Shown here: piece after piece, positions 25,987 through 35,200 of the stretch
How positions within the stretch are numbered: position 1 is the stretch's first letter
Layout of the letters: each line of letters starts with the position of its first letter
NCBI GenBank assembly: GCA_010909165.1
Contig: VJWM01000007.1
Span: 732,644 to 796,643 of the forward strand
Origin: Anthoceros angustus
Taxonomy: Eukaryota; Streptophyta; Anthocerotopsida; Anthocerotales; Anthocerotaceae
Reading direction: 5' to 3'
DNA: 64,000 nt
The notes under the pieces: generated by a model
Databases searched by the model: none
What the model saw: the letters and a program-made list of their open reading frames with translations, nothing else
What the model was told of the DNA's origin: nothing
Program-made: the position numbers and the translations under genes

Positions 25987-27162
25987 CTAGAGATAGTAGG
26001 ATGGCATGGCTGAAAGGGTCTGCGAACGCTGAGAAGAAGACACAGAGATTGCTGGATTTGGATAAGCCGTTAAGCCATAATGGCCCCCCGGTGGTGAGGC
26101 GACAGAAGATGCTGGGCTCCCATACATTGCAGAAGCTCCAATGGAATAAGCGGGTTGCTGAGAGGCGAAGGAGCTGTAACCGACATGGCCCCCGAGAGAT
26201 GATGGCATTCCCAAGGAGGTGGGCAGTTGCATTCCTTGGGCAGCCGCAGTTTGGACGAGCCCTTGCGAATAAGATGAGGTGAGAGACGGACTGAGAGCGG
26301 TTGTCAAACCTGAATGGAAAGACTGATGGCTACAATGTTGGTTGAGAGGGATGCCAGTTGTAATCAAGCCGGGGTGAAAGTGAACTAGAGATTGTGAGGC
26401 GGCACTGTCGGGGTCTAAAAGTACATGGTGCTGCAAGACGGTGGTCTTCTGCTTTTGACCGTCTGCTGCAAGTTTGCAATACACTTGGTGTCCATCTATA
26501 GTCTTGATGGGGTCCTGAAGAGCCCGCTTAGCTGCTTCAGCTGATTTGTAGATGATGAGGGCGAAGCCGCGTGATCGTCCAGTGAACTTGTCAAATCCCA
26601 GAGGTCCTTCCTCAATCTCCCCCCATTGAGAGAAGATGGCGAGGAGCCTGTCAGCTCCAAGTTCGACGGGTACGTTGCCCACATAGATTTTTCGCAGGGC
26701 CACATCCTGAGCGGGAGGCGTCTGAGCGGTGGGGCCTATTGCCGCAAGTTGGCAAACTGTCATGCGGCCGTCGATTCTCTTGCTGGGTTCCTTGAGGGCA
26801 CGTTCCGCAGCATCCATATGCGCGAATGTGACGAAACCGAATCCTCGACTCTTTCCGGTGCTTTTGTCCATAATCACCACACCTTCTTCCACCTCACCAT
26901 ATGCCCCGAAGACGTTTTTCAGCGTGTCGGAAGAGGTGTCCCAACCCAATCCCCGGACGAAGATTTTGCGATGCACCGGGTCCTGGTCTGCAAGCCTTCG
27001 AATCTGGTCCAAGACGTCGTCGTGTGTGACCGCAGCATCCACCACAATTTCTAGCAGCTGATCCTTGGAGAAGAGTTGAATCAACTTCTTGGCGTCTTCC
27101 TTGGTGATGGATTCTTCTGCTTCGGCATCGCTGTCTTCCATTTTTCGCTTCTTGAAATCCAT
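25987..27162 (-). CDS. UBA2: UBA2-like RNA-binding protein with two RRMs, single exon
   Basis: Uninterrupted 391-codon frame starting [12 protein letters not shown] and ending MPSYYL. Residues about 20-65 form an acidic helical lead-in ([15 protein letters not shown], then IRRLADQDP). RRM1 spans about 68-145, with RNP2 IFVRGL and RNP1 [12 protein letters not shown]2 spans about 157-235, with RNP2 IYVGNV and RNP1 SRGFALIIY. The remaining 150 residues are low-complexity, rich in Ser, Gln, Gly, Tyr and Pro. The layout, and the phrase [11 protein letters not shown] in RRM1, match plant UBP1-associated protein 2 (UBA2a/b/c), nuclear U-rich-RNA-binding proteins linked to mRNA stability and stress responses. 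Lack of introns contrasts with its neighbours. A related plant hnRNP-type protein cannot be fully excluded. Confidence 0.92.
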   Translation of the reverse strand: MDFKKRKMEDSDAEAEESITKEDAKKLIQLFSKDQLLEIVVDAAVTHDDVLDQIRRLADQDPVHRKIFVRGLGWDTSSDTLKNVFGAYGEVEEGVVIMDKSTGKSRGFGFVTFAHMDAAERALKEPSKRIDGRMTVCQLAAIGPTAQTPPAQDVALRKIYVGNVPVELGADRLLAIFSQWGEIEEGPLGFDKFTGRSRGFALIIYKSAEAAKRALQDPIKTIDGHQVYCKLAADGQKQKTTVLQHHVLLDPDSAASQSLVHFHPGLITTGIPLNQHCSHQSFHSGLTTALSPSLTSSYSQGLVQTAAAQGMQLPTSLGMPSSLGGHVGYSSFASQQPAYSIGASAMYGSPASSVASPPGGHYGLTAYPNPAISVSSSQRSQTLSAMPSYYL

Positions 27163-27600
27163 GACGAAATGCGCTCAAGAGCGTGAGGAGCGAGTGAGCG
27201 CCACAGTGACGCCCTGGTCGTGGCAAGTCATAATAGGATGTGTTGGCAGAGGAGGAGGAAACTTGTGTGAGCTATGCCACAGACTTCCGAGTTGAGTCGT
27301 GAAGCGACGGGCCCTTGAGAGGCGGGCCGGGCACCCCTACGAATCAAAAGGAAAAGGAGACTCCTTGTCGTCGTCGGAACATGCCACACACTAGAGCAGA
27401 GAAGAGCACCGGCACCAGCACCAGCCCCGCCTTTAATCTAACGCTTCTGTGATTGTATCAAGCTTTTGACCGGTAAAAACTACTTGCTCACGGTATACGG
27501 ACCATACCAACCGAGAGAGAGGAGGGACGGAGAGAGACGGAGAGACATAGAGGGAAAGAGAGAGAGAGAGAGAAAGCGGAAGGCACCTAAAAGATCAAAA
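27163..27600 (-). promoter_or_regulatory. Upstream region of the UBA2-like gene with a GA-rich tract
   Basis: This is the 5' flank of the minus-strand UBA2-like gene. A purine GA/GAGA tract at about 27508-27576 lies 350-410 bp upstream of the ATG. GAGA tracts are common in plant 5' regions. No TATA box is assigned with confidence. Confidence 0.4.
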
Positions 27601-27848
27601 TAGGTCTAGGGGTCCTTCACCCATCTCCTCTCACCTTAATAAAACTTATTTTAAAAACTTACAAATAGGTTTAGGTGTTTTATAACATCTCGACCACCGC
27701 ATTAACCCCAGACCCACGAATCCATAGGTCTAGGGGTCCTTCACCCATCTCCTCTTACCTTAATAAAACCTATTTTAAAAACTTACAAATAGGTTTAGGT
27801 GTTTTATAACGTCTCGACCACCGCATTAACCCTAGACCCACGAATCCA
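27601..27848. repeat. Tandem duplication, two 124-bp units
   Basis: Unit 1 is 27601-27724 and unit 2 is 27725-27848. Both begin TAGGTCTAGGGGTCC and end CGAATCCA, with only a handful of differences. This marks the border where gene-type sequence gives way to AT-rich repetitive DNA. Confidence 0.92.
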
Positions 27849-28812
27849 TTCAAAATGAGTGCTTGACACCAATTTTTTTAGTGAACATATGGTGGATTTC
27901 ATGCATACCGGACCCCGAGGGGTGGTTCAACAGAATAATGCCGAAATAATTATTTTTTGAAAAAAATAAGGTTCAACATAAATATTTATATTTTTCAAAA
28001 TTTCAACATTTACAAAAAATAATTTTATCAGATTTCAACATTTATTAAAATAAATAGGTATATATATAAAACTAATGGATATGTATAGACCTTCCCTAAA
28101 TAGCCCTAATTTTCCACACAAACCCTAATTTCCTTATTTTCGGCATCATAAACTCATAAATTTTTACCTATTCAACATTTTAAGTATAATAATTTCTGGA
28201 TTTTCAACTTTTACTAATTTTAATTAATTAACGCCGAATCACCCCTTGGGGTATGGGTAGTAGCCCCGTAGGGCTTTTTACAACAGTGCGCCCGTATGAC
28301 TTTTTACAACAGGCATTCCCCATTCCCGCAGGACACTTTTATAAGAGGAGGCCCGTAGGGCATTTTTATAACAAGGGATGGGATAGGGTGATCTAACTCA
28401 AGGGTGCTTGATCGTGCAGTCGAATGGACCATATCCACATGTCACTCCCGAAGAGAGGACGTTGACTCTTTCTTACTAGTATCTTTTTTTCCTTATTTAT
28501 TTTCTGCCCACCATTCCTTTGAGTAAATTATACCAATACTATTTTACATTTGTCTATTGATTTTGCCAAAAGAAAGACCTCCTATCGTCCGAGATATGAA
28601 AAATGCTCATGAACCACCATGGCATGTGAGAGGTTGGCGTGCCCTTGGCTTCTCTCCACCATTGCTCTGTGCATTTTTCACATGCGGTCACAGCTTACAA
28701 GACATGTATATTGTTTTTGAGGGGTCCGTTGTGTTATTTCTTGTTAGTGGTTCTAAGGTTTTTTAAGTGTTTGAGAAACTGGTGGACTCTGTAGAGTGGT
28801 ATGTTAAAGTTG
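27849..28812. other. AT-rich intergenic DNA with short degenerate repeats, no gene recognised
   Basis: 27950-28240 is very AT-rich with repeated TTCAACATTT phrases. From about 28255 to 28375 a phrase like GCCCGTAGGGCTTTTTATAACA recurs about four times in degenerate form. A 69-codon open frame at 28557-28766 shows no known domain and I do not call it. Confidence 0.6.
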
Positions 28813-28909
28813 TCGCACGAGGTAAGCACTTGAATTCACATAAGCACTTCCTCGACAAACAACCAAGCAAAACAAATCTAATATGCAAATATATAGCTGC
28901 AAACCAATA

Positions 28910-29547
28910 ACAACATGAGGAAGTAGCTCGCACATCGTGGCACAAACACACTCTCCCCACGAGAACAACACGCAAATTCCTCACACATCGCTCTCGGAGT
29001 CATAGCTTTGGCCTCTTCACAACACCCTTGCATTGCATATCTAGAGGACAAGCTATGATCTGAGCTTATTCAATGGAAGGGTCTATATATACTAGCCCTT
29101 GGCACTGGCATATTCCTAAGATATCCTATTGGCATGCCGGAAATATCCTAAGAATACACTATAATATGCAAGGAATATGCTAAAGCATATTACTTGAGCT
29201 TATCCACTTAGCTATTGTATCCTAAGAATACACTATAATATGCAAGGAATATGCCAAAGCATATTACTTGAGCTTATCCACTTAGCTATTGCTAACCATG
29301 TTCAATTAACACTAATCAATGCTTAATTAACATAAGCACCATATATTAATTAAAACTCATCAATGCTTAAGGATAGGTAATTTAGATTAATTAATGCTAA
29401 TCAAAAACTAAACTCAAGTGCATAGATTAATATCACACAGCATGACAATTGTCGAACAAGGTAAGCACTTGAATTCATATAAGCACTTCCTCGACAAACA
29501 ACCAAGCAAAACAAATCTAATACGCAGATATATAGGTGCAAACCAAT
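28910..29547 (-). mobile_element. Putative 3' LTR (minus orientation) of a Ty3/gypsy element, plus start of a second copy
   Basis: The minus strand has a polypurine stretch (CAGGGGAGAT) at about 29548-29557 right after the pol remnant, followed by TGGTTTGCACC at 29547. About 97 bases of this putative LTR start recur at 28813-28909, so a second LTR-like copy begins where the first ends, a spacing of about 638 bp. A TATA-like TATATATA occurs on the minus strand at about 29082-29093. Terminal CA and target duplications were not identified. Confidence 0.5.
29144..29291. repeat. Tandem duplication, two 74-bp units
   Basis: Units at 29144-29217 and 29218-29291 differ at about one base (GCTAAAGC versus GCCAAAGC). 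They lie inside the putative LTR. Confidence 0.93.
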
Positions 29548-29613
29548 CTCCCCTGATAATGTTAGACTCCAAGTCAAAATATTATCATTAGTAGGACTAC
29601 ATACGTACGCACC

Positions 29614-30435
29614 TCATGTAGTGCATTGTGCACAAAACCAATCTTCTTCGGGAATGTCGTCAAGAGGTGGTTGAACACAAAACATGTGGTATCCCCTATT
29701 GCACCGATCACAAAGAAGCATCACATCATCATCAACAGTACGTCCACAAACCTGACACTCCAAGTCTTTGGGTGGATGCCACATTGTAGGCCGTAGTTGA
29801 GGGTCCAAATTGGGTAAGTGGCATGGTGCGCAGTTCTTGAGGTGAACCTTCGATCTTTGCCTATTCGCACGACCCACAAGATGACTCTGCTAGTGGATAC
29901 CTCCAAGGTGTTGCCTGGCTTCCGATGCAAGTAGATATAATCTCCAACTTCAAACTTGCTCACCTTGAGGTTCCATGTCCCTCCTCTTGATCCCTGTGTT
30001 GCGCTATGGCAAGGTTCTCCATTGCCATGGGCATGATCCATCTGAAAAGCTCTGCCCGCCTTTCCAGGTCTCATAGGCAGTCATCTGGATTGCGCCAATC
30101 CACTGGTGCTTGTAGCATTGCTTGCCTCACGTTTGGCAAAAATGGTTGTCGCCCATACAACAAGAAGTATGGCGAAAAATTGCTTAAGGCTGCTTGATTG
30201 CTCACCCTGTATCCTAGCACTAGGTACGACATCCCATCATCCCATGTCTTCGGGTCATTCGTGAGACAATACTTCCGCAAGGCCCGCTTGAACGTCTGCA
30301 CCAAGCGTTCAGCAAGTCCATCAGCTTGAGAATAACAGCATAATACTTGAAGCGGCTCAATGTACAAAGCCACTTCCCACCGAAAAGAAGCCACTTCCCA
30401 CCGAAAAGAAGCCACTTCCCACCGAAAAGAAGCCG
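29614..30435 (-). pseudogene. Ty3/gypsy pol 3' remnant: integrase C-terminal part followed by a PHD finger
   Basis: Read on the minus strand, 30415-30071 encodes the end of a retroviral-type integrase core. It has SQADGLAERLVQTFKRALRKY, then WDDGMSYLVLGYRVSNQA and PYFLLYGRQP. Around 29990-29880 comes FEVGDYIYLHRKPGNTLEVSTS, an integrase C-terminal (SH3-like) segment. After a frameshift, 29877-29614 encodes VHLKNCAPCHLPNLDP and then a complete PHD finger with the C4-H-C3 pattern (CQVCGRTV...CDRC..GYHMFC...WFCAQC). The polyprotein stops at 29614. RT, RNase H and the integrase zinc finger are missing, and at least one frameshift is present, so this is a dead fragment. Confidence 0.85.
30369..30431. 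repeat. 21-bp unit repeated three times inside the integrase remnant
   Basis: Three perfect copies of GCCACTTCCCACCGAAAAGAA at 30369-30389, 30390-30410 and 30411-30431, followed by a decayed fourth start (GCCGCTTCC). The 5' end of recognisable integrase lies here. Confidence 0.95.
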
Positions 30436-30820
30436 CTTCCGGGAAATCTCAATAGTAACCAAAACCGCCGTATAAGTGTGTGTCCGCAACGTGTAAGGGG
30501 CGAGATGTGCCTTGACTGTATGATCGATTACGTGTTTTTAAACTCAGGGTAATGGTGGTTAAGGTCCGCCCGGCATGCGAGCCTTCAATGTTGCACTGAT
30601 GCCATAACTATGACGTGATATGGAGAACCCCATGACAAATATGTTCCTCCCCTAAGATCCTTTGTGGTCGGTCATTGGGAGAGGTGGGTAGGGGAGGGAG
30701 GGGGAGTTGGCGGTGTGAATGCCATAGGCACATCTCGCAGGGTGATGATGGCAACTTTGATTGTTGTGCATCTTACTGTGTTTTTAACCTTGGAAATTGG
30801 CATCTTAAAAGAGACTCGCA
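30432..30820. other. Unassigned spacer
   Basis: Between the integrase remnant and the DUF7869-like fragment I see no domain, only short frames. It may contain the upstream part of the following element. Confidence 0.4.
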
Positions 30821-30839
30821 TACTATGGTGTGTATATGT

Positions 30840-31180
30840 TATGTGCAGAGAAATATCAAACAGCATTGGACGCCCACCGCGAGCGACTTTTAGCAGAGCG
30901 TACGAAGATGACAAAACATCGGAGCAAGAGTTACGTGGAACCACATAAGTATATTTTACTATCTATCGATGGCATGGACCAGAAGAAGACAGAGATACCG
31001 CACATGTTGAGGTGGCCAAAAAATCTAGATGAAGAATGTCGCATTTCCGTTCACGTGGTCGGTTGCATGATCCACAACTACACCCACAAAGCCAGAGCGT
31101 TTTTGCACTACGCCAACCTTCGGAATGATGCCAATTTGACTATCAGCGTCATTCAAGATGTCATCCACAACTATGGTGGT
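30840..31180 (+). pseudogene. DUF7869-like transposon-associated protein fragment
   Basis: One open frame (30830-31243) contains KYILLSIDGMDQKKTEIPH, then ISVHVVGCMIHNYTH and NDANLTISVIQDVIHNY. This matches the start of the DUF7869 family as I remember it: a conserved SIDGMDQxKTxIPH phrase followed by a strand rich in H/T/G and a DxNLT phrase. The family is found in element-like multi-copy genes of algae and animals. Similarity stops at about 31180, where GC-rich palindromic sequence starts, so the protein is truncated at its C-terminus. Function is unknown; an acidic nuclease-like fold is possible. Confidence 0.6.
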
Positions 31181-31189
31181 GTCACCATA

Positions 31190-31545
31190 GGGCGCGGCAT
31201 GCGGCGCCTCAGGGTGCCTTCCCAAGGAGGCACCCTAGCACGTTAGGTGGTGTGTGCAATCGGAGGCACCACCGGCCGCTAGTGGTAGTGGGCGCCACCG
31301 AGGGCGAAGAAACAACATGCTGGAGCCATGGAGCTCTCTATGCACAGGGTGGAGACGTCAGAGGAGGAAGGGCACGGGCATGCCGGCGCCCTCCTTCCCT
31401 CCGATGGTGTGGGTGCGGGGCGCCGGCATGCCGCCCTCCTTCCCTCCGATGGTGTGTGGGTGCGGGCGCGGCATGCGGCGCCCCTTTCGGTGGAAGGTGG
31501 GGATGCAGGGCGCCGGCATGCCGGCGCCCCATCTGTGAGCCGTGC
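31190..31545. repeat. GC-rich repeats with GGCGCCGGCATGCC palindromes
   Basis: A CCTCCTTCCCTCCGATGGTG phrase recurs (about 31390 and 31438), each time preceded by GGCGCCGGCATGCC-like sequence. A perfect 22-bp palindrome lies at 31508-31529 (half-site GGGCGCCGGCA). An inverted GGGTGCCT/AGGCACCC pair lies at about 31212-31232. The block sits between the DUF7869-like fragment and the methyltransferase pseudogene. Confidence 0.75.
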
Positions 31546-31549
31546 AGAG

Positions 31550-33830
31550 ATGGAGAACCCAGGGGCTCGGGGGAAGAGGAAGACTTCCTCATTTGACCCA
31601 CCTGGAGGCAACAGTCGGACTCACAGTGTGGATGCCGCAGCAAATACGAGGCGGAAGAAAGGAAAACGCGTCGCACGGCCTTCCAATAGCAATGACATTC
31701 CAACTGTACATGTGGCCACAGATGGGGAGCGACTACAGGCGTCTATGTTGGATGAAGATTATTTGAGAAAACTGCGGGAATCGGCGTATGCAAAGAAGGT
31801 GGTTCCAAAAATCGTTTGTGAAGCTCGAGAACTTGAGGCTGCATCATTTCGACTCCGTGCACGGATCCGGAATGTGGATGAGGCTGGGCTAACTATTTGG
31901 CGTGTGATAGCAAAAAGGACGATAGAGGAAGGAGTCCTCCCGCCTGTATGATTGACCCATCGAATGCGGGGATATCAAAGCTGGGATCAAGTTTCGGGCT
32001 AAGAAGTACGTGATGGGAGTCTTAGGTGGCAATCATACATATGCCGCCATGAAGCACCTTGCTGACATATCGCCAAGGAAGGCAAGGTTCCAATGGATGG
32101 AGGCCCATGTTTATTGTGCGCTTACTATAGAGGAGATGAGGATATTGGCAACAGACCACAACACGATGTCTGACAAGAGGAAAAAGATGAATTTCATCGA
32201 ACAAGTTAGGTACCTGCGAGATGAGCTCCAAATTGCAAAGCAAGATGGTGTGACCATGAGCATGAACTGGAAGTTTAACCTTTATAAGGTGCTTGGGCTA
32301 ATAGAGGACGATGAAGGCCACGATGATGAGCAATATAAACAGAACAAGGTGGACAACAGGACACATATTCTATGCATTGCGAAATTGGAGGGAATGGTTT
32401 AGGAGAATGTTGATAGTATTTTCACAAAGTGGGAGGCCATGGAGCTACCGGAGCAGTAAAGCATGTGGCGGGACCAGCAAGAAGAGCAAAGGAAAGCATA
32501 AAGTTGGTGATGAAACAAAGTCTGTTGAAGGTGTATTCGGCGAAGAAATGCAGGGCAAGCCATGGCGCGATTTCAAGGTATTCCTCCGGGGAGGCGAGAA
32601 GATGCTAATTAGTGTGTGAGAAGGTGTTGTCTTCTAGACACGAATGGAATGTCAAGGAGGTGACAACTGCGGAAGAAATTTCATGTCATACAAGTGGCTA
32701 TGGCAAAGCATCGGGTGTAGTTCATTCGACATGGTGAGAGACGAATACCCACTACACTCATCGGATGCGATGTCGCGAGGTTCCAAACCGCTTTTGAGGG
32801 AAAGGTATGTCCTTCTATGTCCTGTTGATTAGATTGGTTGAAGGCGGCGCTTGGCACCTGTCGTTTTTCTTTTTCAAGCGGGAAGGAAGAGAGGCGGGCG
32901 CCTCTCTCTTCTCCATGTGATTGTGAAGCTTTAGCGGCTGTTGTCTTCGTCGTGTAAAGATGTTGAAGACCAAGAAATTGCCGAGGATTTTCAAGCTTTC
33001 ATACTAGAGGTGCACACATGGAAAGGCTTGGAGGACGAACAAAGGGCACTTGCAGACATGGACATGGAGGAAGGGCTCCAATCTTTCACGGTGCCAAAAA
33101 CGGAGAATATTGTGAACTACTAGGTGGTATCAAGAGATGCCTTGGACATGCGGGGGTTTTTACGGGTTCGAAGGTACACGCTATTGTTGATGGATGTGCC
33201 CAGGGTATTCAATAAGGGACAACATGATGTGAAGATGGATCAGGCACAGGTGAACACCATTTTCCATTCTTTCCATGACATGACAAGTTGCTCGGAGATT
33301 AGATTGATAGTCATGCATGGAGTAGAAGAGCTGCACATGGTGAGAGAGGCAATGCGGAAGTGGTGCACAGGTGGAGGGATGGTCTCCTTCGTTTGGGATA
33401 AAGCGAATATGCACTGTGACCAAGGAGGCTATGACACATGGAGTACATCACGGTGGGGTGGGGTTTCACCTCCGGCAACAAGATCGGGAAGATGTCTATG
33501 CTCCCGAATAACTTGCGGGCTCTTTCAACAATGGGCGTCGTCCTTGCGCGACAACTTGTGAAGAAGTCATTGTATATGTCATTTGACAAGTGGTGGTATG
33601 TGCATACCGAGGCCTCTAGGCACGATGATGAAGCTCATCAAGAACTTTTGAAAGAGGCGGGTTACGGATGTATGTCTTTGGGAGTGGTACTACGACATTG
33701 GCAGGGCTGCTATGTGGACGCAATTGTATTGCTGTCGATATTGATAAGCGGTGTGCGGAGTTTATTCCATAGAGGATCCATGGATATGAAGTGCTGCTAG
33801 ACGCCGAGGAGGAATTGACTCATGAGCCGC
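31550..33830 (+). pseudogene. Broken ParB-like + DNA methyltransferase fusion gene (element-borne)
   Basis: Several frames on the plus strand reconstruct one protein in order. From an ATG at 31550 comes a basic N-terminus, then SMLDEDYLRKLRESAYAKK. About 31880-32250 is a ParB-like domain: WRVIAKRTIEEGVLPPV, GVLGGNHTYAAM (the GxxR/H box), RILATDHNT and FIEQVRYLRDE. A less conserved linker follows (for example LSSRHEWNVKEVTTAEEIS near 32625). About 32950-33480 resembles the first half of a beta-class amino-methyltransferase: a YTLLLMDVP motif in the place of DPPY/W, then MVSFVWDKANMH and MEYITVGWGF. At 33665-33770 comes an S-adenosylmethionine-binding motif, FGSGTTTLAGLLCGRN, followed by AVDIDKRCAEFI. 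At least three frameshifts (near 31950, 32000 and 33665) and several stops (for example 32399 and 33121) make this copy non-coding. The family name is my inference. Confidence 0.72.
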
Positions 33831-33837
33831 ACCGTTG

Positions 33838-35200
33838 GGGACCCTCCCGTCTCCTGTGGATTGGATCTCTCACCCTCTTTTTGCTCCTGTCCACTCCCCA
33901 AATTTTGTCTTCTTCCCAATGTGTGGGGCAAGTACAATTATGCCCCTTCCTCCAATTCCGCGGGGCAACGCCCTGACTCCTCCCCTCATCCAGCAATCGC
34001 GCCCCCCTCCGCGCACTCAGGCGCCCTTCTTTCCAGCCTCCGCCGCCTGGCCGCGCTCCTGCTACCAGCACACTACCGCGGTAGTCTGGCAGACTACCGG
34101 GGTAGGCTGACTACCCTGGCGAAACCCGGGACTTAGAGCTTCCCCTTCTGGCCCACTTATCCCACTGCCGTGACGTTGGGTTTCGTCCCATGAGACTTGT
34201 GTGAAAGCTCGAGGCCTTGCGATAACCGAACACTACCTGCAGAGACACACCTTCTCAGCCTTTTAAACAAGCAAGGCGCCCTCTACTCTCCCTCTTACAG
34301 CAGCTGCACCACTTGCACTGCTCCGAAAATCACCAATCCTCGACCTACAACGACACAACACAATTGCAGGTCCTGCCTTAGTAGCGAGGAGCCTATCACG
34401 GGCGCCCAGGGACCCCCTGATCCACACCGCAATTTCGTCCCTACTTCTAAGACCAATCTTCTCCACTCAGGGAGCGCCCTTTTACTTGCAGATTTGGGAT
34501 TCGTCCCTTAGGCTCTGCCTGTGGCCTTCCACTAACACCTACACTTCTAATCCTCTACTCATCTTCTCATCCTCTTCCTCCTATTCTAACCTCGCTCATC
34601 TTTCCTCGCCTTACGGCACAACTGCCTGGGGTCGGCCTCCACCAGCAAGTTCTTCCTTGGGCCGGTTGCTATGAGTTTGACACCAGTGAGAACCTCCAGG
34701 GAGTCTTTCCCTGTGGATCTACCCTCAAGCCGAGAGTTCCCCGGGCATTGCCACACACCCAAAGCAAAGCAATTTCAAAAGAACCATTCACAAGGGAGCA
34801 ACTCGTTTAGGCACTTGCAGCGAGCAAGTCCTCCACCAAGCACTCCGACCACCGCGACTTCCTCTCTACCACGCGTTGGCTCACGCACGAAATTCCTTTA
34901 CAAGGCAAAGGACTCGGGAGTATGGGCGCAAGACATGATACTTTACTTTGTGAAATCCTCCTCCTCTTATAGGAGGCCTTCCACATACAACCTCCCTTGG
35001 GTGACCTACCGCAGTCACCTTTTCCAATATTCTATTATTTCCTACACTTGACATTTAAGGCCTGGCATCTAAGTCTACTGTCTGATCCTAGGTAAATTCT
35101 ATTCTAGCAACTTCACCTGTGGTCATCCTTAAAGAATGTCAGTCTACTCCAACTATCCCCCCTATTCTTCCTCTTATCATTTATGGTCTTTGACCACACC
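33838..35200. repeat. GC-rich LTR-like block with dispersed repeat copies
   Basis: The segment 33847-34115 resembles 35235-35460 (shared phrases GTGTGGGGCAAGTACAAT, GCAATCGCGCCCCC and GCGCACTC.GGCGCCC). The segment 34840-35110 resembles 45730-45975 (shared CACGAAATTC, GGGCGCAAGAC, TTATAGGAGG and GGTAAATTCTATTCTAGCAA). On the minus strand TCCTATAAGAGG near 34960 could be a TATA region, so this may be a minus-oriented LTR of the gag-like element at 35.2-38.05 kb. Borders are unclear. Confidence 0.5.

Noticed and set aside
28557-28766. A 69-codon open frame in AT-rich DNA
   Set aside because: No domain, no splice context and no neighbour support; probably chance or an old element scrap.
31365-31530. 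CRISPR-like array
   Set aside because: Repeats are palindromic, GC-rich and irregularly spaced, with no unique spacers of constant length, and the context is eukaryotic.
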